A stretch of 64,000 nucleotides of DNA from Ashinkailepas kermadecensis (GCA_034440615.1 JAOTOM010004343.1:148501-212500); one strand, 5' to 3'; shown: positions 32,801-45,099, numbered from the stretch's first letter. A program made the numbers and translations. Notes: generated by a model not told the origin, from the letters alone.

Positions 32801-33639
32801 TTTGTGATTTTCCAGTGGATAATAGCATCCCTATGTACGAAAATAACACAAAAAAATATCTGTCAGTTCTACTCAGGTGAAGCACTGCCTTAAGTGCCTT
32901 AGTGGGCGGACCGCCCCTGAATATTACTAAGCCAGTTTACGGGACATTTGAGACCCACTCGGCGCCTTTAGATCGGCGGTGGAACAAGTCAACATTATGC
33001 TGTCCATGTCGAGCATTATCGTTTCAGAGAGGAGACAGCACCTCAGCACTCTTGTGGTTTCATCACCCACGCCTTGCACACACTCAGTAGCAAGAAAATG
33101 ATTCCAGTTCGAAGACTTGGGCTGAAACGGTGAACATTTTCCATCTGACGGCGACAAGTCGGAAAACAGTCTGAGGAAACCTGTTTATCTCCAGAGAAAT
33201 AAACTATGTCACTCGTATCATATTTATTCTTTAATCGGGTATGATAAATATCTCAATTTAATGTAATAAAATAACATTTTATGGCACCTCGTTTTCAGTG
33301 CGTGATTGAAATTGCATGGTTTCCCCGGTTATTAGTACAAGAAATAACGAAGGGACAAGCATGGGAGAAATGATAATTAAACAATCAATAAAATACCAAG
33401 AGCATCGAGGTCTTGAATGAGCCAGATATTGAAGCATTCAATTATAGAGATGGCAGCATTCCATTACACTGCTGGTGCCACATAAACTTATACAGGAGCG
33501 TAGCTAGGGTGTCCTCACGGATAGGTAGGGGAGACCCTGAGTTGGAGAACTTAGTCTTTCCGGTCAGATCCTCACATCCCGTCTCGGGCGGGAGGTCATT
33601 ATACACCCCCATCTAATCTCCAAACTAAGCATCGCACGA
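29834..33639. other. AT-rich DNA, no gene recognised
   Basis: No open frame over 95 codons and none with motifs. A G-run lies at 32331-32341. Very low GC from about 30830 to 31880 sets it apart from the neighbouring minisatellite-rich DNA and fits intergenic or intronic sequence. Confidence 0.45.
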
Positions 33640-33656
33640 AAACGAAAGAGGCGTCT

Positions 33657-35065
33657 AAGGAAAGTTTCGCAAAATCAGTTTCGCAAAATGAAATTCCAAC
33701 AGATTGGAAAAGGGCAAATGTAGTTCCTATTTTCAAGAAAGGAGAAAGAGGGAAAGTTGAAAACTATAGGCCAGTAAGCCTCACATCCCTAGTCTGCAAG
33801 GTACTCGAATCAATTATCAAGGGTAGTATAGTTAGTTTTCTGGAAGGGAACAGATTGATTCAAGATACTCAACATGGGTTTAGAAAAGGGCGATCGTGTC
33901 TCACAAATCTATTGGACTTTTTGAATTTTGCTACAGAACAACTTGATCAGGGAAATCAGGTTGATGTAGCATATCTTGACTTTAGTAAAGCCTTTGACAA
34001 GGTACCCCATAAACGGTTAATGATGCAGCTTCAAGTCCATGGTATTGCAGGTAGCATCCTAAAATGGATAGAGTTGTGGCTTTCAGATAGACAGCAGAGA
34101 GTGATGCTAAATGGTACAAAGTCATCATGGCAAAATGTTCTTAGTGGAGTCTCCCAGGGGTCGGTACTGGGGCCACTATTGTTCATTATATATGTGAATA
34201 GCATTGAATGTGGCCTTAGCAGTAAGGTTTTGAAATTTGCTGATGATTTGAAGATCTTTAGGGCAATAACAGGGCACAATGAGCAGGTTTTGCTGCAGAA
34301 AGACTTAGACGAGCTAGTGAAGTGGTCCGAAAAATGGCAAATGAAGTTTAATTTTGATAAGTGCAAAGTCATGCATGTAGGTAGGCAGCATATGAAGGCT
34401 CCATACTTGATGGGTGGCCAAGTACTATCTGTGACTCAGCAGGAGAAGGACTTAGGTGTTATTTTGAACACAAAATTGGGGGCATCAGAACAGACCAAAG
34501 AAGCCAGGAAGAAGGCACTAAGAATGCTTGGGGAATACAGAGGAATGTGTCATACAAAAGTGAGGAGGTCATCAGGAAGCTTTACTGTGCATATGTCAGG
34601 CCACATTTGGAATACTGTGTACAAGCTTGGTCCCTTAGTTATGAGAAAGATTGTTGGCTTTTAGAGAGAGTACAAAAGAGGGCAACAAAAATGGTTAATG
34701 GTATAGACAACCTGGCATATGAGGAAAGACTGAAGAAATTGAATATGTTTTCACTTAGATATAGAAGGCTGAGAGGAGATCTCATCGAGGTTTTTCAATT
34801 TGTTCATGGTCAGGAACAGGGATATCTCAGGGAAATGTTTGAATTTAACAGAAATGATGGAATTAGAGGTCATCAATTCAAAATTAATGTGAATCACAGC
34901 AGGACAAGGTTAAGACAGTCTTTCTTCACCAACAGGGTAGTAGAACACTGGAACCAGCTGCCAGGAACCATTGCCAGTAGCAACACACTGACCATCTTTA
35001 AAAACGGCATAGACAATCATTATCAGACTTGGGGGATTGTTTTTCTGTATTCCAGGGAGGGTTGA
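33657..35065 (+). pseudogene. CR1-type reverse transcriptase, 5' truncated, one frameshift
   Basis: The frame is readable from about 33657 (EIPTDWKRANVVPIFKKG, then NYRPVSLTS, fingers region), through QHGFRKGRSCLTNLLDF, motif A (YLDFSKAFDKVPHKRL, first catalytic Asp), motif B (GVSQGSVLGPLLF) and motif C (FADD, the catalytic Asp pair), to the thumb (EKDLGVILNTKLG). Around 34530 a one-base loss in the run GGGGAA moves the frame. Homology resumes in another frame at about 34538 (RNVSYKSEEVIRKLYCAYVR, then PHLEYCVQAWS) and runs to TGA at 35063-35065, with the usual CR1 C-terminus (FFTNRVVEHWNQLP). Reverse transcriptase would copy the element RNA at a nicked target. The N-terminal apurinic-type endonuclease is missing, so this copy could not move by itself. 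Confidence 0.92.
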
Positions 35066-35090
35066 TCAACAGGGAGGAGTTGGGAGTTGG

Positions 35091-35480
35091 GAGGAGTTTG
35101 TAATTGTTGAGTGTGTTATGCAATAGCAAGTGAGTCTCTTATTAAGTCTAAACGCTTTATAACTTTATATAGGGTGTACCTAGCAGTGGATTCAGCACCT
35201 TCCTTCGGGATGTGATACTGATGAGATTGTCTATGGTAGCACAATGGGTATGATGGGAGGAGTTTGTAATTGTTCAGTGTATTATGCAATAGCAAGTGAG
35301 TCTCTTATTAAGTCTGAACGCTTTATGAATTTGTGTGGGATGTGCCTAGCAGTGGATTCGGCACCTTCCTTCGGGATGTGATGCTGATAAGATTGTCTAT
35401 GGTGTCACGATGGGTATGATGGGAGGAGCTTGCGATTGTTGAGGGTGTTATGCGGTAGCAAGTGAGTGGTGCTAGATAGG
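35091..35480. repeat. 166-bp tandem repeat in the LINE 3' untranslated region
   Basis: GAGGAG(T/C)TTG starts at 35091, 35257 and 35423, exactly 166 bases apart, giving 2.3 copies. Shared blocks include TATGCAATAGCAAGTGAGTC, TAGCAGTGGATTC and ACCTTCCTTCGGGATGTGAT. Confidence 0.93.
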
Positions 35481-35632
35481 CTGGGATATATAGCTTCCTA
35501 GGAACTTTGGATAAGGGATTGATTGGGGTGGGGGTATGTACATTTCTAGTACCTTTTCTAGATAGGCTTAACCCAGATGGGCCCCTGTGGCTCTTATTAA
35601 GCCTTAATACTTTATGACTTTATGACTTTATG

Positions 35633-37330
35633 AAAGCGCTCGACGAGTAGGGCCAGAAATCACCCCAAAATTTCATCCCCTCAAAAGTGGCGTCACTAGA
35701 GGATATTACATGGTCAAACTAACGTCATGTTTTTGGCTCTGGGGAGTTTTTAGAAACAAAACTTTTGGAGTCAGAAAAGGAAGGCGAAATCAACCATAGT
35801 CCAAAAATGCTTGCCCACCGAAAAATATGTTTTTGTTTTTTTCTCAAATTTGCGAAATGATTAGTTTTCCTTCTTTAATGTTTTGTATGGGTTGAGTGCA
35901 CCGAGAAGCATAGGCGTATGCACGGGGGGGGGGGCAGGGGGCCATGGCCCTCCCACTTTTCAAAGTGTGGGGGGGGGCAACAATGGTAGGTGGCCCTCCC
36001 ACTTTTGAGACATTTACATTTAACTAAAGGCAGCATGCACACATTGGAATATGTGACAAAGTTCCTGCAATCCATAACTAAATAAAAGTTGAACATATCA
36101 CATGGTAGCACTTCATTTTTTAAGTCATACACACTTGGACATGACCTTACAACAACGCAACTAATTCAGGAGTTGATGTAATGCAACAGATGTATGGATT
36201 TTCACACCTTATATTATGTTATGAAAAGACTATAAAGCAGATGATGTGCCAGCTAGTCCCAAAATACATTCATAATAGAGTTTCACTGTGGTTGTTTTAC
36301 TGTTAACATACTTAACATCGATTTCATTAATATTGCTTACAGTAGAAAATTGTAAAGGCTGAAGGCAGTAACGTAACACAATTAAGGCGAGACGTACAAT
36401 TTGCAAGTGCAAGTTCCTTGCCTTGATATTACATAGCCATGTATTATATATAGCCTTATTCCTAGCTGCCATATATTTTAACATTTACGTGTATTTTGAT
36501 CATTGAAGCATAAAATGACTGCCACGATACATACATTGCGTGACTGTAGTATGAAATAGAAGGTAAAAATGTCCACATTTCAATGGATTTTCACAGTTTG
36601 GCACAGCACACAAATATCCAATCTTTTCAGTGAGATGCCTGGGTATTATCGGTGCTTGTATCCAACATAGGAAAATACCTATTTCCATCATTTATTATGG
36701 TAGCATAGATACAATAATGAAGTCCACAAACAATTATATCAACTTCAAGTGCGAGAACGCCTGTCAGAATCTCAGAATCCCCGAGAGGATTAGGCGCTCG
36801 TGGTGCGACCTGACAAGGTCACACGAGAAGTGATATGAAGAGTGATGATGTGACGAGTAACGAGCGATGCTTGTCATGTGACCTAGAAGGCACATGCCAA
36901 GCATGGCAACTGACCCGAGTGGATTTTCAGCTGGGTAGCTGCGAAGTGGCATTGACAGCACGTTAAACATTGAATTCAAATTATGTCGTTGAACAGAAAC
37001 GTTCGGTAAGATGGTGGTGCCGTGGTATATGTAACAATCTCTGCTTAGCAAAGACACCGATCCCAGAATCTATTCAATGAAGACATTTTGATTAAAAGTA
37101 CAAAACACCGAATTACAACGGAGACTATTACCAAGGCTTTTCATCGTCCAGTGATGTGTACGTCCAGGCTGAGATTTAAGAACCCTGAAGATAATGAGAT
37201 GAATTTAGGCCAATTGCAGGGTGTATATTACTGAACACTACTTCTGGTGCAAGCAGTTCAATGGGCATAGGAAAGTCGATTTTGTGCGATGCACTCCATA
37301 GACGTCATGGTTAAGCTATACAATCATTGG
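35633..37330. other. No gene recognised; C/G-run repeat fragment at 35905-36005
   Basis: CATAGGCGTATGCACGGGG followed by GGCCATGGCCCTCCCACTTTT, with the last block repeated at 35990-36005, looks like the end of a dispersed element whose relatives appear at 40169-40348. The remainder is AT-rich without motifs. Confidence 0.4.
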
Positions 37331-39668
37331 GGCATGCGCATTGGCGTATCGAAGGGAGGGGAGCATTGGAGCAGTCCCCCTCCCCACGAGAGATTGTGGC
37401 CGACAAATAATCGGGCCTGGGTTCGGAAAAATAGCGCCAGGCTCCCTAAAAATCATACTGGTATCCCCAACAATCGCACCGGGACCCATACAAATCACTT
37501 TGGAGCCGCCAAAAAGTCGCGCAAGCATCCCTGAAAATGAGTCTGGAGCCTCTTAAAATCCCACCAAGGCCACTGAAAATCACATTGAATGCCTCAAAAA
37601 TCGTCCCGGTACCCTAAAAATGACGCTGATGGCTCAAAAATGTGAGATCGGGTCACTGAAAATAACGTTGGGCCTCCAAAAAGTCGCGTCAGTGCCCCAT
37701 GAAATCACGCTAAGACCTTAAAAGGTCGGACCGTGCCCCTGTAAATCACGCTGGGGACCAAAAAGGTTCTCAGGACCCCCAGAAAATGACACTAGGCCCG
37801 AAAAAGACTGGCCGGGCCCTCAAAATCACACTGGGTCCCAAAAGGTCGGGCCGGAGCCCCTGATAATCGCGCTGGGGGCACAAAAGTTTGACCGGGGCCC
37901 CTGAAAACCACGCTGGGAGCAGAAAATGTCGTGCCGTGGTCCTTGAAAATCGCGATGGGGCCGCAGGAAGACTGTCTGGGCCGCAGAAAATCACGCTGGG
38001 GGCCGAAAAAAAGTCGTGCCGTGGTTCTTGAAAATCACAACGGGGACTCAAAGCGTTGGGCCGAGGCCGCTGAAAATCACGCTGAGCCTGAAGGTACTAA
38101 AACGTCGCACCCGGGCCCCTGAAAATCACGCTAGGGGCTTGACAGGTTCCACCGGGGCCCCAAAATTATTATCGGGAACACCCAATAAATGAAGCCGGGG
38201 CAACGAAAAAACAGTCTGGACATGGAAAATCACTTTGGGCTCCTAGCGGTCGATCCAAAAGAAACCAGAACATGTTGGGCCCCCAAAGACGTGTCGAGGC
38301 CACGAGAACTCGCGATAGGCATCCCAACAAATGAAAACATGGTCCAAAAATCGCACTTAGACCCAAAAAACGTCGCGCCGTTGCCCTTGGAAATCACATT
38401 AGGGGCCCAAAAAGTCCCGCCGGAGCCCCACAAGTCGCAGCTGGCTTCCCAAAAATCAATTCCTACCCGGAATGTTACTCTACGGCCACAAAAATTGCGT
38501 CAGACACCAAGAACGCGTCTGGCCCCGGAAAAGAAGCGCCTTGGAGCACGGAAAAAATGCACCGGGAAACCGAAGAATCGTACCGGGGCCCAAAAATATC
38601 GCGCAAGAGGCTTACAAAATATACAAGTCGACCGCTAAAAAATCACAAAAGGACTCCATCGAGTCGACTCGAGCAACGGAAAATTCAGAACATGCTCCGA
38701 AAGAAAGTTCTCCAAAGGGCCTTTCTACTCTTAAGGGTGCCATCGGCTGAAAAAACAACTCGTTGAGCAGCCGCAGTGGCATACCAATGGCAAATCCCCC
38801 CCTCTCCACATCCTGAAGAGGTGGACTTCCAAGAACCCAAGAATCGTGTAAGGGTCCCCAAAAATGGTTCTGGGGGCCCATAAATTTGCGTCGGGGCCCC
38901 CAGAATTAGGGGTTATAAATAAATGCAACGGGCACCAAAAAACTTGCACCGTACCCGAAAATGTGTGCCGGGGAACGCCAAATTTGCACTAGGGCCCAGA
39001 TAAGTACAACACGCTCCTCGAACTAGCGCCAAGCCCCCCAAATATCGCGCTTTGGACCCAAAATTCCTGTCAGTAGTCGCATAAATCCTGGTCGGGGCAT
39101 CACAAATTCCCCTCGGGGCTCCCAAAAATTGGCGTCGGTGGTCCCAGCTAGGCACTGCGTGGCTCCAAAATCGCATCGAAACCCGACAAGGATCAAGCCG
39201 GAGCCCTTCAAAATAGAGATTCCGAAAAATAAATGTCCGAGCCAGGAAAATCGCTCCTTAGCTCAAACATCAGATGCCTTAACAAATCGCATACGGCACC
39301 GAAAAACGTACCGGAGCTCGACAAATCGCCGCGGGATGCAAAAAGAAATGTCGCCGAGGCCCGAAAAATCAGGCCGTGGCACGGACTTTACATAATTCAG
39401 GAGAAGTCAACAAAAATTGCGTCGAGCCCAGAAAACTGGCGTCGGATTACCCCCGGAACCACGCGCCAGGACCCGAAAAGTCGCGACGGGACCCCGACAA
39501 ATTATACCGGAGCCCCCAATATCGTTCTGGGGTCCCACAAATGTGAGCGAGGAACCCAAAATAAACACAGGGGGATCCTTAGAGCACAACTGGGGGACGA
39601 AAATGAACCTGGCCCTCCAAAGCGGACCGACTCTGGCAAAAGCGGCAGGGCCCTAAAAACCATACACA
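37331..39668. repeat. Degenerate A-tract tandem array, copy 2 (about 2.3 kb)
   Basis: Around a hundred loosely conserved units, each with an AAAA(A) tract followed by TCGCGC/TCACGCT-like and GGGGCCC-like blocks. A-tract spacing measured over 37550-37740 is 20-23 bases (21, 21, 20, 20, 22, 20, 23), about two DNA helical turns. A break at 38700-38830 with CAGTGGCATACC looks like an inserted element. The same array type precedes the composite-element end at 21008. All open frames in it (up to about 149 codons) are judged artefacts. Confidence 0.75.
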
Positions 39669-42068
39669 TTTGTTAAAAAAAAACACACGAACACCATACA
39701 ATTATGTTAGCCTGCCAATCTTGGTCTGCCACACACCGGATCAAATCATGTTTAACCAGTGATCACCCGTCTTTTCTGTTTCTCATCCTTTCCAACATCA
39801 ATCATGAGACTTATTTTGCCATTGGCCAGCAAGTAAGCTACGTTCTTGCTTATTCTTTCTCCTCACCAAAATCGGCGACATTTACAACGGGGGACATCTT
39901 AGAGACATATAATACTACATCATGGAAACTAGAGCACACCACATACTCATTATTGAGGCTGTAATAAGCTTGCACCCCTTACACATGGCGGAAGTTGAAA
40001 AAATTGTGTGTGAACGGCAATAGTTACTAATGGTTTCACTTGCACCAGGAAGATAAACCTACTATTACAAAAGAATCCATCAGTCGTGAATAGAGTTCGA
40101 AGTTCAGATTGAAGTGCGAATTTGAAAGTGATGATAGTTCTTTTTCAGTACCACATGTTGTTGTTAGCCATAGGCGCGTCCAGGGGGCCTGCCCCATCCC
40201 CTTGGCGGTGAATGTTGTGTGGTCACTATTAAAATTATCGGGTTCTCTATCCAAAAGTGCTCAGCCATGGTACTTTGCGAAATCCCTGGGTGCGCCCCTG
40301 CTGTTGACCCTGCCCCCCCCCCCCTTTTCAGACGTTCCTACGCCTATGACGAGAAACGTTGCTTTAAGCAAGCGTAGCCTCATAAAAAGTGTTCACTTTA
40401 GCTAGAATGTTCGATTTCAGCGATAACGGGCAAAGATGCAATACAAACAAGTCACGAAAAAAAAACGCAAAAAATCACAAACTCTTCTGGTGCGTTTTGT
40501 TACGTCCCCAAAGATAAGCAAACGCTAAACATTTCATTCAAATATTCTACCCGCTAAAGCGTGACGACTGGTTGAACATTTTTTCGAGGCGACCTCACTT
40601 GACCTTGATTAACTCAGTGATCGTAGGTGACCTGACCTCAAAATATACACGCAACATGTCATATTGATGTCGGAAAAGGTGTGCAAAATTTCGGCACACT
40701 ACCACGCGCCGTTTTTTCCACTATCCGCGGAAATCCTCAGAGGGGTGAAAAAAGATCCACCGAGATTGCGCGGGTTAAGGAAACAGTTCCTAGTACCAGA
40801 CATATTTCAATAGGAAAGGAGAACGTGGACTACACGGGTGATACTGCGGGGACATTATTCCGTGCGCCCCAATCATTGAACCTCCGTGGAGGGTCAATGG
40901 GCAGCAGGCATTACCAAAACGTAGGGGATCAGTCGCATCAATCGAGCTGTTTCTTCCTGCAATAATATCACGAAATGAGCATAGGTGTATCGTAGGCTTC
41001 TATTAAACTACAAACAATTCATTTCACCTCGTAATGTATGTTAGATGAAGGCTGACTAATTGCACTAGCCTCATTCGGAAAAGCTGTGAACCTTAGAAGG
41101 TGACTCTTCACACCATAAACCCATAATACGTACTATGTTTGCTGAATAAAGGGACGAAACTAAAGTAGTGAATATGGAGGACATCAATTATCAACACGAT
41201 TATATCACATTCAAACTAAATAATTGTAGTATTTTAATTACGAAGTGCTTTCCAACATATTGTTAAGGCTTTGGGTAGGTGACCTACCATTATCTTAGCA
41301 GATAATGTAGCTTAAATAATAATTCCATGAACATGGCTTCAATATCACTACCGCAACCAACGTAAAACTATACTGAAGCCCATTTACACACCGCAACCGA
41401 CGAAAAATATACTAAAGCCCATTCACACAAACCGTTGACCTGTTCTGCTTTGAAAAGCCACAAAAACGCTTTCCACCGGTTTCCATCCCTGTCTTGGTGT
41501 GCTGAAGCGTATGCGTTTCTGACGGGGCAGGGATTTTTGGAAGAGAACGAAGGAATTAATTTCAACTGCCAACAAAAACTTTACTTTTGCTTGGACACAC
41601 GAAGAGATCTTTAGAACGTTTTATTCGGGTCATTACCCGACCATGATCGGCTTCCGGCTGCCGCGCCACGTCCCCGGCCAACTGGCTGGCCGCTTATGTT
41701 GCCTATTTTGCCTTTCTGAAAATCATTTTCAAACGTTGTCGTTTCATGAATGTATTCATATTTTCCACAAAAATGTGGAGACAGCACGCACGATTCCCAG
41801 CTCCATGTGTTGCCTTGCGTTGACTTTTTCATCTCTGGGCATCAACAGGAAATGTGACGTCAAACTCGTACAGCTCGCACCAGGCGTAATGCACAACGGC
41901 CTGTGAAAGCTTTTAAATGACTTAAGAGCTCTAATGGTAAATATTAATAGACCGATTCCAATTTAGGACGAAACATCATGGCTGGGAAGTTTTCGTCAGA
42001 ACGAAGATTGTCCCAGATCAGTCTAGGTCAGCGACGTCGTTTTACTTTAAGATGGCCACCATGCGCCT
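39669..42068. other. No gene recognised; MITE-like fragment at 40169-40348
   Basis: CATAGGCG at 40169 and CGCCTATG at 40341-40348 form short inverted ends around 180 bp with C-runs (CTGCCCCCCCC near 40310), suggesting a MITE. AGGTCA/TGACCT hexamers cluster at 40585-40640. Open frames are short and lack motifs. Confidence 0.4.
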
Positions 42069-42404
42069 GCCGCCTCACTGAGGTGGCATGGTCTGAAAAC
42101 TGAGCAAATCAACCTGAAAAACCTGCCGCCTCACTGAGGTGGCATGGTCTGAAAACTGAGCAAATCAACCTGGAAAACCTGCCGCCTCACTGAGGTGGCA
42201 TGGTCTGAAAACTGAGCAAATCAACCTGAAAAACCTGCCGCCTCACTGAGGTGGCATGGTCTGAAAACTGAGCAAATCAACCTGCAAAACATGCCGCCTC
42301 ACTGAGGTGGCATGGTCTGAAAACTGAGCAAATCAACCTGAAAAACATGCCGCCTCACTGAGGTGGCATGGTCTGAAGACTGCAAACTGAGTATGCAGTT
42401 TGCA
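42069..42404. repeat. 56-bp minisatellite, 6 units, each with a hairpin
   Basis: GCCGCCTCACTGAGGTGGC begins units at 42069, 42125, 42181, 42237 and onwards, 56 bases apart. This 19-base segment is itself a near-perfect inverted repeat (one G-T pair). The rest of the unit is ATGGTCTGAAAACTGAGC + AAATCAACCTG. Confidence 0.95.
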
Positions 42405-42416
42405 TACTCAGTTTGC
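42382..42416. repeat. Perfect 16-bp hairpin at the end of the 56-bp array
   Basis: GCAAACTGAGTATGCA and TGCATACTCAGTTTGC are exact inverted repeats around GTT. The ACTGAG core resembles ACTGAGC of the preceding units, so the palindrome probably arose from the last unit by inverted duplication. Confidence 0.95.
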
Positions 42417-42708
42417 ATACTATGCTGCCTCGAAGTCAAGACTTAACATCGCTCCCGCCAAAGGAGAGGTCATCTGACCATTCAGGAGTGAGGCAGCCAT
42501 CGCTGTTTAAAAACAAAACATTGGGACATACTGACATGCCCTTCACGAATCGTCATGCTACGTACAAGGAACGCCCGCCTCATATTCAATATCGTATTGT
42601 CCAATTTAGGATTGCAGTCCGGCAGGTGCGATCGTTACAACGCATTAAATCAACTCAGTCATCGCATGCAAACTAGTATTGCGTTTTGTACGAAATCATA
42701 CCGAATGA

Positions 42709-42745
42709 TGTAATAACGAATGCTTTATTTGCATTCGTTATTACA
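42709..42745. repeat. Perfect 15-bp hairpin
   Basis: TGTAATAACGAATGC and GCATTCGTTATTACA are exact inverted repeats around TTTATTT. There is no downstream T-run, and no known function is evident. Confidence 0.92.
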
Positions 42746-43096
42746 GTACTTCGAGTCCTGTCCCAGGATCAACTATGTGGAACCTTGGAGGCGTTGAAAT
42801 CCATCAGTATACGCCTGTAGACAAATATACCAGAAAATAAGTTGGCTTAAATAATGAATCAGGATGATCTTTCCCATTTATCGTAGTTACCCAGTCAATC
42901 ATATTTGGAACGACATTATTCATATATTATGACTAAACACTGATAGCATCGAGTGGCTGGTAGCATGCACCTTCGCTGCCATACCTCACGAACACGATAA
43001 ATTCGCAATTTTTGGAAGAGCACATAAAATGCTTGTCGCATCATGCGTGTGCTGTCCGTGACTCGTGAGTGGGGTTACCTTCCGGACCGGACCTCC

Positions 43097-44225
43097 TGTG
43101 ACATCGGTCGGTGGCACCGTCACCCTTCAGGCAGCTGAGTTGGGGTGGCAGTGTCCCCCAGCAGCTGAGCTGGGGTGGCACCGTCACTCTTCAGGCAGCT
43201 GAGTTGGAGTGGCACAGTGTCCCCCAGCAGCTGAGCTGGGGTGGCACAGTGTCCCCTCAGCTGCTGAGCTGGAGTGGCACAGTGCCCCCCCAGCAGCTGA
43301 GCTGGGGTGGCACAGTGTCCCCCCCAGCAGCTGGGCTGGGGTGGCACAGTGTCCCCTCAGCAGCTGAGCTGGGGTGGCACAGTGTCCCCTCAGCAGCTGA
43401 GCTGGGGTGGCACCGTGACCCTTCAGGCAGCTGAGTTGGGGTGGCAGTGTCCCCCAGCAGCTGAGCTGGGGTGGCACAGTCTCCCTCAGCAGCTGAGCTG
43501 GGGTGGCACAGTGTCCCCTCAGCAGCTGAGCTGGGGTGGCACAGTGTCCCCTCAGCAGCTGAGCTGAGGTGGCACAGTGTCCCCCAGCAGCTGAGCTGGG
43601 GTGGCACAGTGTCCCCCCAGCAGCTGAGCTGGGGTAGCACAGTGTCCCCTCAGCTGCTGAGCTGGGGTGGCACAGTGTTCCCTCAGCAGCTGAGCTGGGT
43701 GGCACAGTGTCCCCCTCCCCCCAGCAGCTGGGCTGGGGTGGCACAGTGTCCCCTCAGCAGCTGAGCTGGGGTGGCACAGTGTCCCCTCAGCAGCTGAGCT
43801 GGGTGGCACAGTGTCCCCTCAGCAGCCGAGCTCGGTGGCACAGTTTCCCCCAGCAGCTGGGCTGGGCTGGCACAGTGTCCCCTCAGCAGCTGAGCTGGGG
43901 TGGCACAGTGTCCCCTCAGCAGCTGAGCTGGGTGGCACAGTGTCCCCTCAGCAGCTGAGCTGGGTGGCACAGTGTCCCCTCAGCAGCCGAGCTCGGTGGC
44001 ACAGTGTCCCCTCAGCAGCTGAGCTGGGGTGGCACAGTGTCCCCTCAGCAGCTGAGCTGGGGTGGCACAGTGTCCCCTCAGCAGCTGAGCTGGGTGGCAC
44101 AGTGTCCCCTCAGCAGCCGGGCTCGGTGGCACAGTTTCCCCCAGCAGCTGGGCTGGGGTGGCACAGTGTCCCCTCAGCAGCTGAGCTGGAGTGGCACAGT
44201 GTCCCCTCATCAGCTGAGCTTCGGC
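43097..44225. repeat. 33-bp minisatellite, about 34 units
   Basis: CAGCAGCTGAGCTGGGG + TGGCACAGTGTCCCCT. Eleven-residue cycles are open in several frames of both strands (GGTVSPQQLSW and complements). Variant units with CACCCTTCAGGCAGCTGAG recur at about 43120, 43185 and 43420, and AGCAGCCG(A/G)GCTCGG units at about 43822, 43982 and 44112, showing block duplications. Confidence 0.95.
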
Positions 44226-44468
44226 CTATCTCCCAGCCGGTGCGGACGTCCGGAGTTTAGCTGCCGGCGGCCGGTCCGATCCATCTTGATCGGGTGGTAA
44301 CCCGAGACCGGCCATCACACGCACCACCGGCCGACGCCAGGCGGCGGCGCCGTGACACGCCTCGTGCATTAGTCCGCCACAATGCCGCTCCCTGCGGCAT
44401 CTCGGCATTGGCATTGGCTCCACTGGCCAAACAGCCGCCACGCGAGCAGCGCCAGACGATCGCGGCGT

Positions 44469-44692
44469 GGACTCGTGATGGATCTGCCGATCAGGGATCT
44501 GGACTCGTGATGGATCTGCCGATCGGCGAATTGGACTCGTGATGGGTATGCCGATCGGGGATCTGGACTCGTGATGGATCTGCCGATTGGGGATCTGGAC
44601 TCGTGGTGGATCTGCTGATCAGGGAACTGGACTCGTGATGGATCTGCCGATCGGGGATCTGGACTCGTGGTGGATCTGCCGATCTGGGATCC
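44469..44692. repeat. 32-bp minisatellite, 7 units
   Basis: GGACTCGTGATGGATCTGCC + GATCGGGGATCT at 44469, 44501, 44533 and onwards, 32 bases apart. GATC-rich. Confidence 0.93.
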
Positions 44693-45099
44693 AATGTTGA
44701 CGCGCACGAAGAGTGCGCCAAACGGCATTTGCATGGGTCGGCTGAAACGTTTTCCACAGCGCCAAAAAAACGAAAAAGAACATGTGGAATTGTACGCCAA
44801 CACAGCGAAAAAAATAACTCCCGTTATCATGATCTCAAAGTGAATAGCCAACCCTAACCTGACAATCAAAGACAACTGAAATTCGAGTGATAACGTTTAG
44901 GAACTGAACGTAAAAGGATTGCACCAGAAAATGAGACGGCTAATGCTCAATTCTGCTGGGCATTGTAGCAGGCGTGGATGGTATGCATTTAAACATGAAA
45001 CATAGTCCAATTAATAGAAATAAGCAATGAATACCAGTTGGTCGTCAGCAACCATGCATTTACATTTTCCCGCAAGAAGCCTTCACAACGTTGTGGCAT

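Larger units (their letters stand above)
33640..35632 (+). mobile_element. CR1-like non-LTR retrotransposon, 5' truncated
   Basis: Contains the reverse transcriptase and C-terminal region of a CR1-clade LINE, then a 3' untranslated region ending in three ACTTTATG octamers at 35609-35632. Short octamer tails in place of poly(A) are characteristic of CR1 elements. The endonuclease and ORF1 parts are absent, so reverse transcription stopped early, as is usual for LINE copies. The left boundary is approximate; homology is clear from about 33657. The copy has one frameshift and no other obvious lesion, so it is fairly young. Confidence 0.9.

Noticed and set aside
37400..39676. Lys/Pro-rich frames of up to 149 codons in the A-tract array
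   Set aside because: They follow the AAAA/GGGCCC alternation and break irregularly; no conserved peptide period.
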